64,000 nucleotides of DNA from Chromobacterium alkanivorans. GTDB lineage: Bacteria > Pseudomonadota > Gammaproteobacteria > Burkholderiales > Chromobacteriaceae. Position 1 is the stretch's first letter. Every line of letters starts with the position of its first letter. A program made the translations under genes and the position numbers. The notes beneath the pieces were generated by a model. It searched no databases and was not told the origin of the DNA. It was given only the letters and a program-made list of their open reading frames with translations. The stretch covers positions 1 to 64,000 of the forward strand of contig NZ_JAFHKL010000009.1 in assembly GCF_016937655.1 (NCBI RefSeq), read 5' to 3'. Positions 8,662-17,224 of the stretch are shown here, in pieces.

Positions 8662-9579
8662 TTAATAGCCGGCCGCCGTCTGCATCGCCCACAGATGCGC
8701 GCCCACCAGCGCGCGCCACGGCGCGAAGCCCTGCAGCCACTGCTCGGTCTCGCGCGGCGACACCGCCTCGGCCCGGCCCAGTAGGCCTTGCAGGCCGCGC
8801 CGCACCGCCACGTCGCCGTGCAGCGAACCGTCCAGCCAGCCATAGCCGCGCAGCAGCGCGTAGCTGACCGTCCACGGTCCGATGCCGGGCAAGGCCAACA
8901 AGCGCGCGGCGATGTCTTCCGGCGCGCCGCCGTCCAGCCAGCCCTGCAGCGGCAGGTCGCCGTCGGCCGTCCGCCGGCTCAGCTCCAGCAAGGTCCGGGT
9001 CTTGGCGCGGGAGAAGCCGGACTGGCCCAGTTGATCCGGCTCCAGCCGCGCCAGTTGCTCCGGCGACGGATGGCACAGCAGGCCGCCGCTGTGGCGCTTG
9101 CCGAGCAATTGCATCAGCCGGCGCCGCAGCGAGACGGCGGCGTGCACGCTGATCTGCTGGCCGGTCACCGCCCATACCAGCGCCTCGAACGGGGTGGCGG
9201 TCTGCGGCACGCGCAAGCCGGGGCGCGCGGCGATCAGGCCGGCCAGTTGCGGATGGCCGCGATGCGCGCGCTCGAAATCCGCCACCGGCTGCTCCAGCCC
9301 CAGCATGCGGCGCGCCATGCCTGTCAGCGCGGCCTCGTCGCCGGCCCGCGGCGGCGCGTCCGCGTCCAGGCCCACCCGCGCCGCGTCCGCGGAAAAATCC
9401 ATGCTCAGGCAGGCCGGCGCGCCGCGCCACAGCAAGCCCTTGCGCAGGCTCAGCTCCGTCACCCGCTCGGACAGCTCCTGAGCGTCGCGGCGGTGGAAGG
9501 CCATGAAGTCGTCGCGGCGGAAATCCGCGGGCAGGGAAAGGGATATGGACAGCGAAACGGAATCGGCCGGTTCAGCCAT
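8662..9579 (-). CDS. alkA: DNA-3-methyladenine glycosylase II (AlkA type)
   Basis: 305 residues. An N-terminal AlkA_N-like region precedes the HhH-GPD fold, with the hairpin LPGIGPWTVSYALLRG and catalytic aspartate D256 in LHGDVAVRRGL. It excises alkylated bases such as 3-methyladenine. Its ATG lies 3 bases after the alkB stop, so the two repair genes are translated from one mRNA. No Ada or methyltransferase domain is attached. Confidence 0.92.
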   Translation of the reverse strand: MAEPADSVSLSISLSLPADFRRDDFMAFHRRDAQELSERVTELSLRKGLLWRGAPACLSMDFSADAARVGLDADAPPRAGDEAALTGMARRMLGLEQPVADFERAHRGHPQLAGLIAARPGLRVPQTATPFEALVWAVTGQQISVHAAVSLRRRLMQLLGKRHSGGLLCHPSPEQLARLEPDQLGQSGFSRAKTRTLLELSRRTADGDLPLQGWLDGGAPEDIAARLLALPGIGPWTVSYALLRGYGWLDGSLHGDVAVRRGLQGLLGRAEAVSPRETEQWLQGFAPWRALVGAHLWAMQTAAGY

Positions 9580-9582
9580 GGA

Positions 9583-10227
9583 TCAGCGCGCCTTGCGAAA
9601 AGTCAGATTGATGCGGCGCCGCCCCAGCAAAGGGTGTTCGCCCTCCGCCACCGGCAGCACCCCGTGGAAACGCATGCGGTCCGGCCCGCCCCACACCAGC
9701 ACGTCGCCATGGCGCAGCTCGACGCGGCCGGGACGTTCGGCGCGGCTGAAGCCGCCGAACAGGAAGATCGCCGGCAGGCCCAGCGACACCGACACGATGG
9801 GCGCGCCGAAATCGCGTTCGTCCTTGTCCTGATGCAAGGACATCTTGGCGCCCGGCGCGTAGCAATTGATCAGGCAGGCGTCCGGCGCGAAGCCGGCAAA
9901 GCCGGCCTCGGCGGCGGCCTCCTCGGCCAGAGCCCGAAACAAGGCCGGCATCGCCGGCCAGGGCCGGCCGCTGCCCGGATCGCGCTCGGCGTAGCGGTAG
10001 CCGCGCGCGTCGGACACCCAGCCGTAAGCGCCGCAGCTGGAAGTGGCCACCGACATCGCCCGCCCTCCCGGCGTCTGCATGCCGCGCGGCGGCGCCTGTC
10101 GCAGCACCGCCTCCACTTCCGCCAGCAAGGCGGCGTCGATGTCGCGGGCGCGGCGATGCAACAGCGCCGCGCCGGGCGACAGGCGCTCCAGCCAGCCGCC
10201 CTCGTCCGGCGCGAACAGATCCGCCAT
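9583..10227 (-). CDS. alkB: Alpha-ketoglutarate-dependent DNA demethylase AlkB
   Basis: 214 residues. Iron ligands H132 and D134 (LHQDKDE) and H188 (RMRFHGV), the NCYAPG motif and the 2-oxoglutarate-binding arginines of RRRINLTFRK are all present. AlkB repairs 1-methyladenine and 3-methylcytosine by oxidative demethylation. It sits between pmbA (8-base gap) and alkA (3-base gap), so direct reversal and base excision of alkylation damage are made together. Confidence 0.95.
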   Translation of the reverse strand: MADLFAPDEGGWLERLSPGAALLHRRARDIDAALLAEVEAVLRQAPPRGMQTPGGRAMSVATSSCGAYGWVSDARGYRYAERDPGSGRPWPAMPALFRALAEEAAAEAGFAGFAPDACLINCYAPGAKMSLHQDKDERDFGAPIVSVSLGLPAIFLFGGFSRAERPGRVELRHGDVLVWGGPDRMRFHGVLPVAEGEHPLLGRRRINLTFRKAR

Positions 10228-10235
10228 CGCCGGCC

Positions 10236-11579
10236 TCAGGCCTCGCCGGCCACCATCATGCTGCGCAACAGCACCGAGCCCATCTGCCGGCCGCCGCGCT
10301 CCAGCACGTCGTTGCCCACCGCGTCTATCTGCATGAACATCTCGCGCAGATTGCCGGCGATGGTGATTTCCTCCACCGGGTGCACGATCACCCCGCGCTC
10401 CACCCAGAAGCCGGCCGCGCCGCGCGAATAATCGCCGGTCACGGTGTTGACGCCCTGGCCCAGCAGCTCGGTCACCAGCAGGCCGGTGCCCATGGCCTGC
10501 AGCAATTCATCCAGGCTTTCGCCGGTGGAGTGCACGACCAGATTATGCGCGCCGCCGGCGTTGCCGGTGGTCTGCATGCCCAGCTTGCGCGCCGAATAGC
10601 TGCCCAGCATATAACCCTGCAGCACGCCCTTGTCCACCAGCCGGCGCGCCACCGTGGCCACGCCCTCGTTGTCGAAGGCGCCGCTGGCCATGCCGCGCAG
10701 CAGGAAGGGGTCTTCGTCCACGGTGACGTTGGCCGACATCACCGGCTTGCCCAGCGAATCCAGCAGGAAGGACGATTTGCGGTACAGGCTGCCGCCGCTG
10801 ATGGCGGCCACCAGATGGCTGAGCAGCGAGGCGGCGATCGGCGCCTCGAACACCACCGGATACTGACCGGTCTTCACCTTGCGCGCGCCCAGCCGCCGCG
10901 CCGCGCGCTGGCCGGCCTTGGCGCCGATGGCTTGCGGCGCGTCCAGATCCTCGCGCCGCCGCGCCGACGAATACCAGTAGTCGCGCTGCATCGCGCCGCC
11001 GTCCTCGGCCACCACCGCCGCGGAGATGCTGTGGCGGCTGCTGGCGTAGCCGCCGATGAAGCCGTGGCTGTTGGCGTAGGCGAAATGGCTGGACTGAGAC
11101 GAGGCGGTGCCGCCTTCGGAATTGCGGATGCGCGGATCGGCCGCCAAGGCCGCGGCCTCGCAGGACTTGGCCAGCTCGATGGCCTCCTCCACCGGCAGCG
11201 CCCACGGATGGTACAGGCTGAGATCGGGAAACTCGGTGGCCATCAGCTGGGAATCGGCCAGGCCGGCGCACGGGTCCTCGGCGGTGTAGCGCGCGATGTC
11301 CCGCGCGGCGCGCACGGTGTCGGCCAGGGCCTCGTCGGAAAAGTCCGAGGTGCTGGCGTGGCCTTTCTTCTGCCCCAGGTAGACGGTCACGCCCACGCCC
11401 TTGTCCTGGTTGTACTCGATGGTTTCCACCTCGGACAGGCGCACGCTCACGGTCTGGCCCAGGCCCTCGGAAACGTCGGCCTCGGCGGCGCTGGCGCCCT
11501 CGGCCTTGGCCAGTTCGATCACGCGGGAGGCGATGTCCTCCAGCGCGGCCTGGCTGAAACTGAATGTTTTGTCTGCCAT
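10236..11579 (-). CDS. pmbA: Metallopeptidase subunit PmbA/TldE
   Basis: 447 residues, full length for the TldD/PmbA family. Characteristic stretches include ADVSEGLGQTVSVR near the N-terminus, and the C-terminal half with NLVVHSTGES and GDYSRGAAGFWVERG. PmbA pairs with TldD, which supplies the zinc site, to process modified peptides and antitoxins; no tldD is in the window. It is divergent from darP, an arrangement common in proteobacteria, and probably leads the alkB-alkA operon. Confidence 0.95.
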   Translation of the reverse strand: MADKTFSFSQAALEDIASRVIELAKAEGASAAEADVSEGLGQTVSVRLSEVETIEYNQDKGVGVTVYLGQKKGHASTSDFSDEALADTVRAARDIARYTAEDPCAGLADSQLMATEFPDLSLYHPWALPVEEAIELAKSCEAAALAADPRIRNSEGGTASSQSSHFAYANSHGFIGGYASSRHSISAAVVAEDGGAMQRDYWYSSARRREDLDAPQAIGAKAGQRAARRLGARKVKTGQYPVVFEAPIAASLLSHLVAAISGGSLYRKSSFLLDSLGKPVMSANVTVDEDPFLLRGMASGAFDNEGVATVARRLVDKGVLQGYMLGSYSARKLGMQTTGNAGGAHNLVVHSTGESLDELLQAMGTGLLVTELLGQGVNTVTGDYSRGAAGFWVERGVIVHPVEEITIAGNLREMFMQIDAVGNDVLERGGRQMGSVLLRSMMVAGEA

Positions 11580-11664
11580 AGTGTCTTTCGCAATGGTCGA
11601 AACGGCCGGAGGCCTTTTCCGGTATCATACCAGCCTTGAGAAAACCGATTGAGAATTGCCAACG

Positions 11665-12216
11665 ATGACCCAATACCAGAACGACAGCCCGGACGACGGC
11701 TACGTCAGCAAATCCCAGCGCAAGCGCGACATGGATGCGCTGCAGGACCTGGGCCGCGAACTGGTGGAGCTGTCCAAGGACACGCTGAAGAAAATGCAGC
11801 TGCCTGAAGACCTGCTCACCGCTATTCTGGACTATAAACGCTTTACCGCGCACGGCGCGCTGCGCCGCCAGCTGCAATACATCGGCAAGCTGATGCGCGA
11901 CGTGGACCCAGAACCGATCCAGCAGTACCTGCAAATTCTCAAGGGCGAATCGTCCGAGCACATCGCCTGGCAGCACCTGCTGGAGCGCTGGCGCGAACGG
12001 CTGATGGAAGACGACAAGATGCTGGCCAGCTTCGTCACCGACTTCCCGGCCGCCGATCCGCAGCAGCTGCGCACGCTGATCCGCAACGCGCGCAAGGAAA
12101 AGCAGGACAACAAGCCGCCCAAGTCCTTCCGCCTGCTCTACCAGGCCGTCAAGGACGTGATTCCGGAACCGGGCAAGCCGCGCCTGCATCAGCAGGACCA
12201 AGAGGACGACGAGTGA
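11665..12216 (+). CDS. darP: Ribosome biogenesis protein DarP/YjgA (DUF615)
   Basis: 183 residues. The start chosen is the ATG at 11665, with GAGAA 9 bases upstream; an in-frame TTG three codons earlier has no spacing for a ribosome site. The sequence is alpha-helical and highly charged, with SKSQRKRDMDALQDLG and a central RRQLQYIGKLMRDVD block typical of DUF615. The family associates with 50S assembly intermediates. It overlaps the start of mog by one base and is divergent from pmbA. Confidence 0.93.
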   Translation: MTQYQNDSPDDGYVSKSQRKRDMDALQDLGRELVELSKDTLKKMQLPEDLLTAILDYKRFTAHGALRRQLQYIGKLMRDVDPEPIQQYLQILKGESSEHIAWQHLLERWRERLMEDDKMLASFVTDFPAADPQQLRTLIRNARKEKQDNKPPKSFRLLYQAVKDVIPEPGKPRLHQQDQEDDE

Positions 12217-12794
12217 TGTTGAAGGTAGGCCTGGTCTCGATCTCCGACCGCGCCAGCAGCGGCGTGTACGAAGACAAGGGCATTCCCGCGCTGCAAGACT
12301 GGCTGGCCGCCGCGCTGGCCAGCCCCTTCGCCGTCGTCGCCCGCCTGATCCCGGACGAACAGCCGCAGATAGAAGCCGCGCTCAAGGCGCTGGTGGACGA
12401 GGAAGGCTGCCAGCTGGTGCTGACCACCGGCGGCACCGGCCCGGCGGCGCGCGACGTGACGCCGGAAGCCACGCTGGCGGTGGCGGACCGCGAGATGCCA
12501 GGCTTCGGCGAGCAGATGCGCCAGATCAGCCTGCGCTTCGTGCCCACCGCCATCCTGTCGCGCCAGGTGGGCGCGATCCGCAAGCAGGCGCTGATCCTCA
12601 ATCTGCCCGGCCAGCCCAAGGCGATCAAGGAAACGCTGGAAGGCCTGCGCGGCGCCGACGGCCAGGTGGAAGTGCCCGGCATCTTCGCCGCCGTGCCCTA
12701 CTGCATCGACCTGCTGGACGGCCCCTACATCGAAACCCGCGAGACGGTGGTCAAGGCCTTCCGCCCCAAATCGGCGCAGAAAAAACCGGACTGA
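12216..12794 (+). CDS. mog: Molybdopterin adenylyltransferase Mog
   Basis: 192 residues. The ATG shares its A with the darP stop (TGATG), indicating coupled translation; a GTG one codon earlier is possible. The MoaB/Mog fold is shown by VGLVSISDRASSG at the N-terminus and the nucleotide loop TTGGTGPAARDVTPEA near residue 70. It adenylates molybdopterin before molybdenum insertion. Confidence 0.92.
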   Translation: MLKVGLVSISDRASSGVYEDKGIPALQDWLAAALASPFAVVARLIPDEQPQIEAALKALVDEEGCQLVLTTGGTGPAARDVTPEATLAVADREMPGFGEQMRQISLRFVPTAILSRQVGAIRKQALILNLPGQPKAIKETLEGLRGADGQVEVPGIFAAVPYCIDLLDGPYIETRETVVKAFRPKSAQKKPD

Positions 12795-12797
12795 GCC

Positions 12798-13745
12798 ATG
12801 GCTTACCAGTCCCCCTCCTGGCTGCGCGGCGGCCACGCCCAAACCATCTGGCCGGCGCTGGCGATCAAGACCCGCCGCCCGGACTACCGCCGCGAGCTAT
12901 GGGACACCCCGGACGGCGCCCGCATCGCGCTGGACTTCGTGCCCGGACGGCCGGACGCGCCGCTGGTGGTGCTGTTTCACGGCCTGGAGGGCAGCAGCGA
13001 CAGCCACTACGCGCGCGCGCTGATGCAGGCAGTGCAGCGGCGCGGCTGGAACGGCGTGGTGCCGCACTTCCGCGGCTGCGGCGGCGTGGACAATCCCTTG
13101 CCGCGCGCCTACCACGCCGGCGACGGCGCCGAGGTGCGCTGGATCCTGAGCCGGCTGGCGCAACGCTTCCCGGTCTTGGCCGCCGCCGCGGTGTCGCTGG
13201 GCGGCAGCATGCTGCTCAACTACCTGGCGGACGAAGGCGCGCAGGCGCTGCCGCGCGCGGCGGCTGCGGTGTCCGCGCCGCTGGACCTGGTGGCGGCCAG
13301 CACCCGGCTGGACCGCGGCCTGGGCAAGCTGCTGTACACCCGCATGTTCATGGGCACGCTCAAGCCCAAGGCGCTGGAATCGCTGCAGCGCCATCCCGGC
13401 CTGTTCGACGGCGGCAAGCTCAGCCGCGCGCGCACCTTCATCGAATTCGACGACCTGGTCACCGCGCCCATCCACGGCTTCGGCACCGCGCTCAACTACT
13501 GGCGGACCGCCAGCGCCAAACCGCGGCTGGGTCAGATCGCCCGCCCCACCCTGGTGCTGAACGCGCGCAACGACCCCTTCCTGCCGGAACAGGCGCTGCC
13601 GCGCCAGGCCGACGTGGCCGCCAGCGTCACGCTGGAATTCCCCCGTCACGGCGGCCACGTCGGCTTCGCCTCCGGCGCCTTCCCCGGCACGCTGGAATGG
13701 CTGCCGTCCCGCCTGCTGGAATTCTTCGAGCCGCATCTGGATTGA
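12798..13745 (+). CDS. Alpha/beta hydrolase, YheT family
   Basis: 315 residues. The YheT signature opens the protein (WLRGGHAQTIWP). An oxyanion region VLFHGLEGSS, a nucleophile elbow reading AAVSLGGSM, an acid in NARNDPF and a histidine in RHGGHVGF complete the triad. No signal peptide. The substrate is unknown; family members are esterases acting on acyl chains. It lies 3 bases after mog. Confidence 0.88.
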   Translation: MAYQSPSWLRGGHAQTIWPALAIKTRRPDYRRELWDTPDGARIALDFVPGRPDAPLVVLFHGLEGSSDSHYARALMQAVQRRGWNGVVPHFRGCGGVDNPLPRAYHAGDGAEVRWILSRLAQRFPVLAAAAVSLGGSMLLNYLADEGAQALPRAAAAVSAPLDLVAASTRLDRGLGKLLYTRMFMGTLKPKALESLQRHPGLFDGGKLSRARTFIEFDDLVTAPIHGFGTALNYWRTASAKPRLGQIARPTLVLNARNDPFLPEQALPRQADVAASVTLEFPRHGGHVGFASGAFPGTLEWLPSRLLEFFEPHLD

Positions 13746-13803
13746 CTGCGCGGCGCTTTCTGCGCATCTTGACGGCATCTCCCCAATCTCGCGAAAGCGC
13801 CGC

Positions 13804-15120
13804 ATGAGCCCAGACGCCGTCCAAACCTCCGTTCTGCGCAAAACCTATCTGCGCATCCTCCTCCCGCTGTTCATCGCCTCGGTGCTGGCCTTTCTGGACC
13901 GGGTCAACGTCAGCTACGCGGCCTTGACCATGAACGCCGACCTCGGCTTCGACGCCAAGGTCTACGGCCTGGCCGCCGGCATCTTCTTCGCCGGCTACGT
14001 CTTGTTCGAAGTGCCCGGCGCCATCCTGGCCGAGCGCTGGAGCCCCAGCCGCTGGATCGCGCGCATCCTGTTCTCCTGGGGCGCGGTCAGCATGCTGCTG
14101 GGCCTGGTGCAGAACGAATGGCAGTTCTATTTCCTGCGCTTCATGCTGGGCGTGTGCGAAGCCAGCTTCTACCCGGTGATCTACGCCTCGGTGATCCCGC
14201 GCTGGTTCGTCGCCGAAAACCGCGCCCGCGCCATCTCCATCACCCTGAGCTCGCTGCTGGTCTCCGCCATCGTCGGCGCGCCGCTGGCCGGCTGGATGGT
14301 GGGCCTGCAGCCCTTCGGCCTCAAGGGCTGGCAAAGCCTGTTCCTGCTGGAGGGCGGCGTCACCGTGCTCTACGGCTGCGCGATCCTGCTGTGGCTGCGG
14401 GACGACCCGGCCAAGGCCGGCTGGCTGAGCGCGGAGGAAAAGCGCTATCTGATCGACGCGTTGCGGGCGGAAAAGGCCGCCACCCGCCAACAACAGCCGG
14501 CCACGCTGCGCCAGGCGCTGGCGCAGCCGGCGGTGCTGCGGCTGTGCCTGATCTATTTTCTGTGGATCACCGGCTTCTGGGGCTTCAGCTTCTGGATGCC
14601 CACGGTGATCAAGAACGCCTCCGGCTGGTCGCCGCTGGCCATAGGCCTGGCTTCCGCCGTGCCCATGCTGGCGGCGCTGGCCGCCATGCTGTGGCTGGGC
14701 CACTCCTCCTCGCGCCGCGCCGAGAAACGCTGGCACGTGGCGCTGCCGCTGCTGCTCGCCGCCGCCGGCTTCCTGATCGGCGCGCTGAGCGACAATGTCG
14801 CCGTGGCCCTGCTCTCCGTCACCGTCGTCGCCATCGGGGTCTACAGCCCGATGGGCGTGTGGTGGTCCATCCCCACCACCTTCCTCACCGGCACGCTGGC
14901 GGCCGGCGCCATCGGCCTGATCAATTCCGTAGGCAATGTCGGCGGCTTCATCGGCCCCTACGCGCTGGGCCTGATCGAGGCGGCCACCGGCAGCCACACC
15001 CTGGCCTACTTCTGGCTCAGCGGCTCCCTGCTGCTCAGCGCGCTGCTGGTGCTGGGCTTGAAGCCGCAAGCGCAAACAGCGGACAATTCAAGCCAAGCCG
15101 CCGCTTCCGGCGGTCGATAG
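13804..15120 (+). CDS. MFS permease, anion:cation symporter type
   Basis: 438 residues with 12 predicted membrane segments. FLDRVNVSYAALTMNADLGF in the first helix, GYVLFEVPGAILAERW between helices 2 and 3 and a long central loop place it in the ACS branch (phthalate, glucarate and tartrate permeases). The substrate is probably a carboxylate; no catabolic enzyme lies beside it to identify which. A lipoprotein gene follows 12 bases downstream. Confidence 0.87.
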   Translation: MSPDAVQTSVLRKTYLRILLPLFIASVLAFLDRVNVSYAALTMNADLGFDAKVYGLAAGIFFAGYVLFEVPGAILAERWSPSRWIARILFSWGAVSMLLGLVQNEWQFYFLRFMLGVCEASFYPVIYASVIPRWFVAENRARAISITLSSLLVSAIVGAPLAGWMVGLQPFGLKGWQSLFLLEGGVTVLYGCAILLWLRDDPAKAGWLSAEEKRYLIDALRAEKAATRQQQPATLRQALAQPAVLRLCLIYFLWITGFWGFSFWMPTVIKNASGWSPLAIGLASAVPMLAALAAMLWLGHSSSRRAEKRWHVALPLLLAAAGFLIGALSDNVAVALLSVTVVAIGVYSPMGVWWSIPTTFLTGTLAAGAIGLINSVGNVGGFIGPYALGLIEAATGSHTLAYFWLSGSLLLSALLVLGLKPQAQTADNSSQAAASGGR

Positions 15121-15132
15121 GACGCCCGACCC

Positions 15133-15702
15133 ATGCTGAAACGAATCTTCGCCCCCGCCCTCTGCGCGCTGCTGCTCGCCGGCTGCGCCACTATGGCCGA
15201 TCGCCTGCGCGGCTCGCTGGAGCCGCCGGCCGAGCGCGGCTACGCCATCGTGTCGCTGACCGGCAAATCCGCCAATCCGGACAGCGCGACGCTGGGCATG
15301 GACATCGCCAACGCCTCCGGCCGCGTCGTGGCCGCAGACAGCGCCAGCCTGCTGACCGACACCGTGTTCGGCGAGCAGGGCAAATCGATGGCGGAGGGGA
15401 AATTGATGCTGTTCACGCTGGAGCCGGGCAGCTACCGGGTGGAACAGGTCTGGGCCAACTGGCTGGAGGACGGCGCCTGGGGCGTCAACCGCAAGATGCG
15501 CAGCTTCCGCCTGGCCGCGCCCTTCGAGGTGAAACGCGGCGAGGCGGTCTATTTGGGCAATGTGGAGGTGGAAATGAGCTTCCTGCCGGAAGCGCGCCTG
15601 CGCGACGAGTCCGAGCGCGACTTCGCCCATGTCCGCCGCATCTGGAAGATCAAGGATGTGTCCGGCGTTCAGCTGCGGCCGCTGGGCCAGGCGCACCCCT
15701 GA
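15133..15702 (+). CDS. Putative lipoprotein of unknown function
   Basis: 189 residues. A short signal peptide ends in the lipobox LLAGC, so the protein should be lipid-anchored. The rest is beta-rich with no family I recognise (AYAIVSLTG-like start, a central LEPGSYRVEQVWANW block). The TGA stop is also the first part of an inverted-repeat element (15701-15843). Confidence 0.75.
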   Translation: MLKRIFAPALCALLLAGCATMADRLRGSLEPPAERGYAIVSLTGKSANPDSATLGMDIANASGRVVAADSASLLTDTVFGEQGKSMAEGKLMLFTLEPGSYRVEQVWANWLEDGAWGVNRKMRSFRLAAPFEVKRGEAVYLGNVEVEMSFLPEARLRDESERDFAHVRRIWKIKDVSGVQLRPLGQAHP

Positions 15703-15843
15703 GAACCTGTTTACGATCTGCTGCGCTGCGGCGATACGACGTTGAAACCCGCTTCGAAATGCTCATGTACCACTCGTACATTCCGCTTTCTCAGCGGGTT
15801 TCGCCTTGTCTCGCTCTTGCTCGCGAGATCGTAAACACGTTCT
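15701..15843 (+). repeat. MITE-like intergenic element, copy A
   Basis: About 143 bases bounded by near-perfect inverted ends: left GAGAACCTGTTTACGATCT, and the right end complementary to it with one mismatch. A nested second inverted pair (GAAACCCGC and GCGGGTTTC) lies inside, so the whole element can fold into one long hairpin. Its first two bases belong to the TGA stop of the preceding gene. Related copies lie at 21826, 39340 and 55288. Confidence 0.85.
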
Positions 15844-15896
15844 CAGCGGTTTTCGTCTTGTCTCGCCCTAGCTCGCTAGATCGTAAACACGTTCGG
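15844..15896 (+). repeat. Duplicated right half of copy A
   Basis: This segment repeats the right end of copy A with several substitutions (TCAGCGG, CTTGTCTCGC, AGATCGTAAACACGTTC). It is therefore a tandem partial duplication directly after the full element. Confidence 0.8.
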
Positions 15897-15905
15897 AGAA
15901 TTCGC

Positions 15906-17057
15906 TCACTTCTGCCACAGCTTGGCCAGATAGGCCGGCTTCACCACCGCCGCCGACAACGGCGCCGCCTCCAGCACCCGGTAGGCGTTCTGCCGGGTGT
16001 CGCGCAACAGCGCGTCGGCGTAGGGCGCGCCGTCCAGCTTGCGCAGAGCCGCCACGCGCGGCGCGTTGGCCTTGTCGCTGCGGTGGGTGACCACGCCGAT
16101 CTCGTTGCTGGCCAGCTTGACGAAGCTGCCGGGCGGGTACACGCCCAGCTCCTTGATCAGCAGGGCCGCGTGCTGCGGATCGAAGTCGCCCAGCTCGCCG
16201 CGGTACAGGCTGCCTATCACCAGCGCCGGCAAAGCCGGCTGCGGCTGATGTATGCAGGAACACAACACGTCCACCATGTGCAGCAAGGCCGCGTCCGGGT
16301 GGATGTCCTCGCCGCGCAGCCCCTGCGGGTAGCCGTCGCCTCCGCGCTGCTCCTGATGGGTCTGCACCAATAGATGCCAGTGCTCGTCCACCACGCCCGC
16401 CTCGCGCAATATGGCGGAGCCGACGATGGGGTGGGCGTAGAGATCGTCGCGCTGCGCGGCGTCCGGCGGCGTTTGCTGCCGCGACAGTTGATTCAATAGG
16501 CCGGTGATCGCCAGATTCATGCTCAAGGCCGCGCCCACCACCGCCTGCAAGCGCGCCTCCTCCATACCCAGCCGTCGCCCCAGCACCGCCATGATCGCCG
16601 CCACATGCACGCTGTGGGCGCTGCCGATGTCGCGGTAAGGCGTCAGCAGTACGCTGGCCAGCACCCCGTCCGGCTGCTTGCAGGCCAGCCTGATCAGCGC
16701 GTCCGCCATGTCCACCAGCCGCCCGGCCAGTCCCGGCACCGCCAGGCCGTGCAAGAGCAGGCCCTCGGCGCGGCGGGTCTGGAAGCCCAGCTCCATGATG
16801 GGGTTGGGCTGCACCTGCGCCGCGGCCTCTTTTTCGCGCTGCGCCGCGCGCTCCAACTGTTCGCGCTCCAAGCGCGCCGCCACCTCCTCGCTGTCGCCGT
16901 GCGCCAGCGTCACCAGCCGCTCGCGCTGCTCCGGCGTCAGCACGTAATGGCCTTTTTTCAACAACAGCAGGCCGTTCTTGGCGTACACGTCGACCGGCAG
17001 TTGCTGGCCGATGCGCAAGAAGCTGGTGGGCAGCTTCACTTTGGAGGAGTCCGGCAT
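15906..17057 (-). CDS. Degenerate HD-GYP domain protein
   Basis: 383 residues. An N-terminal DUF3391-like region (LPTSFLRIGQQLPVDVYAKNGLLLLKKGHYVL) precedes an HD-GYP-shaped region. The metal-binding HD pair is gone: the helix that should read ALLHDIGK reads AALSMNLAI. The later motif HHExxDGxGYP reads HQEQRGGDGYP, so only the GYP signature and surrounding YPQGLRGEDI survive. It is unlikely to hydrolyse cyclic di-GMP and may bind it or a partner. The gene is divergent from the dienelactone hydrolase. Confidence 0.8.
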   Translation of the reverse strand: MPDSSKVKLPTSFLRIGQQLPVDVYAKNGLLLLKKGHYVLTPEQRERLVTLAHGDSEEVAARLEREQLERAAQREKEAAAQVQPNPIMELGFQTRRAEGLLLHGLAVPGLAGRLVDMADALIRLACKQPDGVLASVLLTPYRDIGSAHSVHVAAIMAVLGRRLGMEEARLQAVVGAALSMNLAITGLLNQLSRQQTPPDAAQRDDLYAHPIVGSAILREAGVVDEHWHLLVQTHQEQRGGDGYPQGLRGEDIHPDAALLHMVDVLCSCIHQPQPALPALVIGSLYRGELGDFDPQHAALLIKELGVYPPGSFVKLASNEIGVVTHRSDKANAPRVAALRKLDGAPYADALLRDTRQNAYRVLEAAPLSAAVVKPAYLAKLWQK

Positions 17058-17224
17058 AATCTATATACGTTTCGTTAAGTCATGCTTCAATGGCTGTGAA
17101 TAATGCCGCATTCCCTCGGCCTAAGGAAGCCCCCGCGCTCCGGCGCGCGCGCCGGCTTGCCAGGCAATGCCGACAGCATTAATCTAGTTCCCTCAATCCC
17201 ATCACCTCGTTGGAGAATGCCGTT

